A stretch of 7,113 nucleotides of DNA. Origin: an uncultured Thermoanaerobacteraceae bacterium. Lineage in GTDB: Bacteria > Bacillota > DSM-12270 > Thermacetogeniales > Thermacetogeniaceae. Below the pieces are notes generated by a model, which was not told where the DNA came from, did no database searches, and saw nothing but the letters and a program-made list of their open reading frames with translations. The DNA is taken from assembly GCA_937914965.1 (NCBI GenBank), contig CALGIY010000017.1, positions 1-7,113 on the forward strand, read 5' to 3'. Position 1 is the first letter of the stretch; each line of letters begins with the position of its first letter. This document shows, piece by piece, positions 5,361 to 7,113 of this stretch. Both the position numbers and the translations under genes were made by a program.

Positions 5361-6518
5361 CTAGGAATGTTCCACTGGTTTAGGTAATTGAACATAATAA
5401 GTTATATGCTCTTCTGATTTGGGATGCCAATATATTAAATCTCTAATAAGTCCATAGCTATATGTGTTCTCAACAACTACTGTTTGTGGGCCTGATGGAA
5501 GCAGATAAATATTGAGGCTAGGAGAAGATACCATCCAAGTAAACGCGTGATCATTTAGCATAGGGCCCCAAATCTCGTCACAATCTTTTACTACAGCTCG
5601 GGATTTCCGTGTTCTAATATCATAAAGTATGATCTCTTTTTCTTGTGACCACACCACATAGGGATAATATACCTTAGCAGAGCCACTCCTGACACCATCT
5701 CCTATTTTCCGTTTCTCGCCCGTTCGCAAATCAAATAGCATAACATTACCGAATGTGTTTGCCTCTTCAGGTTGTATGACATACCATGTATATACTATAT
5801 AAGGATAATCAATGCTTGGACAATCATACTTCCCCAAATATACATTTGGATTGTAATCGAGCCTTTCGCGCTGCCCTGTATTTAGATCACATTTTTCAAT
5901 ATATGTGACAATTTGGTTGTTGACTTTGCCAAAAGCCGACCAAACCAGAATCCCTTTCGATAACGGTGAATTATAGAGTAGCGGACCCAAAAGGGTTATT
6001 GTACATGTTTTAACTTGCTCAAATGTAACTTCATTTGAGGCAACTGTAATAACAGCCCCATTGTTAAGATTCTTGGCCCAAATCGTCCAATCATCTCGGG
6101 CTAAATTTGGGCTGGACTCCACCCAGACAAGCCATTTATCTCCATATACTGCATCGTATATTTCCAAGTTAGGATCGGAGGCTGCAGCAATCAACTGAAC
6201 CTTCCCTGTCTCGGGATTTATCCTGTGCAAACCCGGCTGTACTGAAGGTTCGTCATTACCTGTTAAAATAAATAATTCACCATCCGGGCTTTCACCGAGT
6301 ATCCTTGCTGCCAGTGGTATCGATTTGGCATTTGCAGCGAAATATTCGGGGGTATATATATCTTTGTAAAACTGATTCGTTTCATCATTCTGAGATACAG
6401 GCTTGCTTTCCTCTGGAGAAACTGAATTTTGATTTGCCTTCCCAGCAAGAAATAATTGAAACACTAAAATGATTATAAACAGCGAAACGAGACCGACTTT
6501 TATTCCTGTTTTGCTCAT
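5361..6518 (-). CDS. Exported beta-propeller protein of unknown function
   Basis: The 385-residue protein begins with a positively charged start (MSKTGIK) and a hydrophobic segment (about 8-26), then a polar linker rich in S, E, N and Q (28-50). This is a signal peptide or N-terminal anchor; GKA at 26-28 could be a signal peptidase I site, and there is no lipobox cysteine. The rest shows repeating units of the type hydrophobic-VVW ... DLxTGxxxxL, as in TolB/WD40-like propellers: roughly 79-111, 127-160, 189-222, 238-273, 286-311, 324-350 and 358-380, so six or seven blades. Clear examples are YPYIVYTW...LFDLRTGEKRKI and YPYVVWSQ...LYDIRTRKSRAV. Four cysteines (172, 210, 233, 313) lie outside the membrane segment. 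No catalytic motif is visible; such domains usually bind proteins or cell-wall material. The start ATG has AAGGGGG 8 nt upstream. It stands alone, 61 nt after a broken peptidase gene, and is AT-richer than the cys operon. Confidence 0.85.
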   Translation of the reverse strand: MSKTGIKVGLVSLFIIILVFQLFLAGKANQNSVSPEESKPVSQNDETNQFYKDIYTPEYFAANAKSIPLAARILGESPDGELFILTGNDEPSVQPGLHRINPETGKVQLIAAASDPNLEIYDAVYGDKWLVWVESSPNLARDDWTIWAKNLNNGAVITVASNEVTFEQVKTCTITLLGPLLYNSPLSKGILVWSAFGKVNNQIVTYIEKCDLNTGQRERLDYNPNVYLGKYDCPSIDYPYIVYTWYVIQPEEANTFGNVMLFDLRTGEKRKIGDGVRSGSAKVYYPYVVWSQEKEIILYDIRTRKSRAVVKDCDEIWGPMLNDHAFTWMVSSPSLNIYLLPSGPQTVVVENTYSYGLIRDLIYWHPKSEEHITYYVQLPKPVEHS

Positions 6519-6579
6519 TACGGGTACCCCCTTAAAGCTACAAACTAATTAACTCTCTTTTCTCAACTATTCTAGTACA

Positions 6580-6828
6580 CTAGTGCACAATTCCTCGATC
6601 TCGCAAAAGTGCAGGCCATTTATAAAGTGGTTCTTGATGTTGGCCAAATGCCCCAGGGATACCATTATACGGATCAAAATAACGTACGTATTTAGCACCG
6701 TAATAATACCCTTGGTATCCGTTTCCTGTTACATAGTGCCAATACTCTGTACCACTAGGATAGCCAACTAGATGACCATAAATAACTGTACACAGAAATC
6801 CCAAACTTGCAGGTTTTGTTGTTGCCAC
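6580..6828 (-). pseudogene. C-terminal fragment of a C39-like (papain-fold) peptidase
   Basis: The frame (82 residues from a GTG at 6828) resembles the C-terminal half of secreted C39-like cysteine peptidase domains: a HYVTGNGY block (about 31-38, with a candidate catalytic His), then YVRYFDPYNG (about 47-56, with the D-P that follows the His strand in this family), and a terminal PLYKWPALLRDRGIV helix and strand. The N-terminal half with the catalytic cysteine is missing. No ribosome binding site precedes the GTG, and the frame is closed upstream by a TAA near 6858. I therefore read it as a truncated remnant. An adjacent, well-placed ribosome binding site and ATG (6895) are in another frame. 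The family call is from motif recognition only; a small secreted protein of other origin is possible. Confidence 0.5.
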
Positions 6829-6838
6829 CTGAAAACAA

Positions 6839-6909
6839 TTAAATTTTTTGTCTTATAGAGCAACCCCACCTTTCAAAGCGCGCTGTTTGAAACATCTGCC
6901 TTTCCTCCC
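6839..6909 (-). other. Strong ribosome binding site with an 18-codon reading frame
   Basis: GGGAGG (6909-6904) is followed, after 8 nt, by ATG at 6895, an ideal translation start. The frame encodes only MFQTARFERWGCSIRQKI and stops at 6839, ten bases before the GTG of the peptidase fragment in a different frame. Either this is the original start of the peptidase gene after a deletion plus frame change, or a leader peptide, or chance. Confidence 0.35.
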
Positions 6910-7021
6910 TTTTTTGACTTCTATTTTTTTCTACTGTAATACCTTTTGTGAAATCTTCTCTATAATTTCTTCTTATTCCTGCCAAAAATAACCAATTATT
7001 ATAGCACATAATGTCGTTTTA

Positions 7022-7039
7022 TAACACATTTTTGTGTTA
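7022..7039. repeat. Perfect inverted repeat TAACACA-N4-TGTGTTA
   Basis: Two 7-bp arms mirror each other around a TTTT (plus strand) centre. On the minus strand it lies about 18 nt before a TATAAT, where a -35 would be expected, and a further partial half-site (TTATGTGC) occurs between them. It could be a repressor operator or a small hairpin; no T-run follows on the plus strand, so a terminator is unlikely. Confidence 0.5.
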
Positions 7040-7081
7040 AGATATTTATTTTACAATGACTCCCCAGCCCAATTGCAGTAC

Positions 7082-7113
7082 AAAAATAAAAAATACTGCC
7101 CCCCACCGACAGT
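7082..7113 (-). terminator. Possible 3' half of an intrinsic terminator cut by the window edge
   Basis: On the minus strand a GC-rich arm (7113-7096, containing GGTGGGGGGCAG) is followed directly by ATTTTTTATTTTT. That is the shape of the right arm and tail of a terminator whose left arm would lie beyond 7113, ending a gene outside the window. Within the window only a 3- to 4-bp self-pairing is possible, so this is a guess from shape. Confidence 0.3.

Larger units (their letters stand above)
6910..7113. other. AT-rich non-coding region at the right edge
   Basis: No gene is supported. It contains long T and A runs, a perfect inverted repeat at 7022-7039, a TATAAT on the minus strand (about 7003-6998) without a recognisable -35 at proper distance, and a G-rich element plus T-run at the edge. 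The TATAAT and the ribosome binding site at 6909 suggest it is the upstream region of the broken peptidase gene. Confidence 0.5.

Noticed and set aside
6570..6590. CTAGT-AC-ACTAG palindrome between the peptidase fragment and the propeller gene
   Set aside because: The arms are only 5 bp, of low complexity, without T-run or promoter association.
6915..6945. Plus-strand TTGACT with TAATAC 17 nt later
   Set aside because: The -10 is poor, the region is a run of T's where such matches arise by chance, and no plus-strand gene follows.

Overview
The window looks like a chromosomal segment of a Gram-positive, low-to-mid GC Firmicute, most likely an anaerobic Clostridia member of the Desulfotomaculum/Pelotomaculum (Peptococcaceae) type. 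The reasons are a classical tRNA-sensing T-box leader, strong AGGAGG-type ribosome binding sites, consensus SigA promoters, the cysE-cysS-(...)-rlmB-yacP gene order typical of Firmicutes, and a flavin-dependent ThyX embedded in that cluster. The genus is inference. All genes I trust are on the minus strand, so transcription runs from high to low coordinates.

The core (about 395-4932) is one tight operon. A perfect consensus promoter (4932-4904) drives a complete cysteine-specific T-box leader with a UGC specifier, a UGGA antiterminator bulge and an intrinsic terminator. It is followed by cysE (serine acetyltransferase), cysS (cysteinyl-tRNA synthetase), thyX (flavin-dependent thymidylate synthase), rlmB (23S rRNA 2'-O-methyltransferase) and yacP/rae1 (NYN/PIN-like ribosome-associated endoribonuclease). 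Several junctions are overlapped or nearly so: cysE/cysS by 20 nt, thyX/rlmB by a TAATG, and rlmB/rae1 with a 4-nt gap and a TTG start. Uncharged tRNA-Cys should therefore raise both the precursor pathway and the charging enzyme, and possibly the downstream nucleotide and ribosome genes.

Left flank (1-394): directly after rae1 lies a separate near-consensus promoter (315-287), whose predicted start coincides with the start of an 11-bp closing helix that pairs with sequence about 150 nt further on, just before a T-tract. I read this as a small stable RNA, with 6S RNA as the leading candidate. A possible start of another gene sits at the window edge.

Right flank (4933-7113) is AT-richer and accessory in character. 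It holds a small, poorly supported membrane ORF, a gene-poor stretch with a hairpin, a secreted or membrane-anchored beta-propeller protein of unknown role, a C-terminal fragment of what looks like a C39-like papain-fold peptidase (apparently a broken gene), and an AT-rich region with a perfect inverted repeat and a possible half terminator at the edge.

Compared with the Bacillus subtilis arrangement (gltX-cysE-cysS-mrnC-rlmB-yacP-sigH), gltX is not upstream, mrnC is missing between cysS and rlmB, thyX is present, and sigH does not immediately follow. I see no CRISPR array, tRNA, rRNA or intact mobile element.
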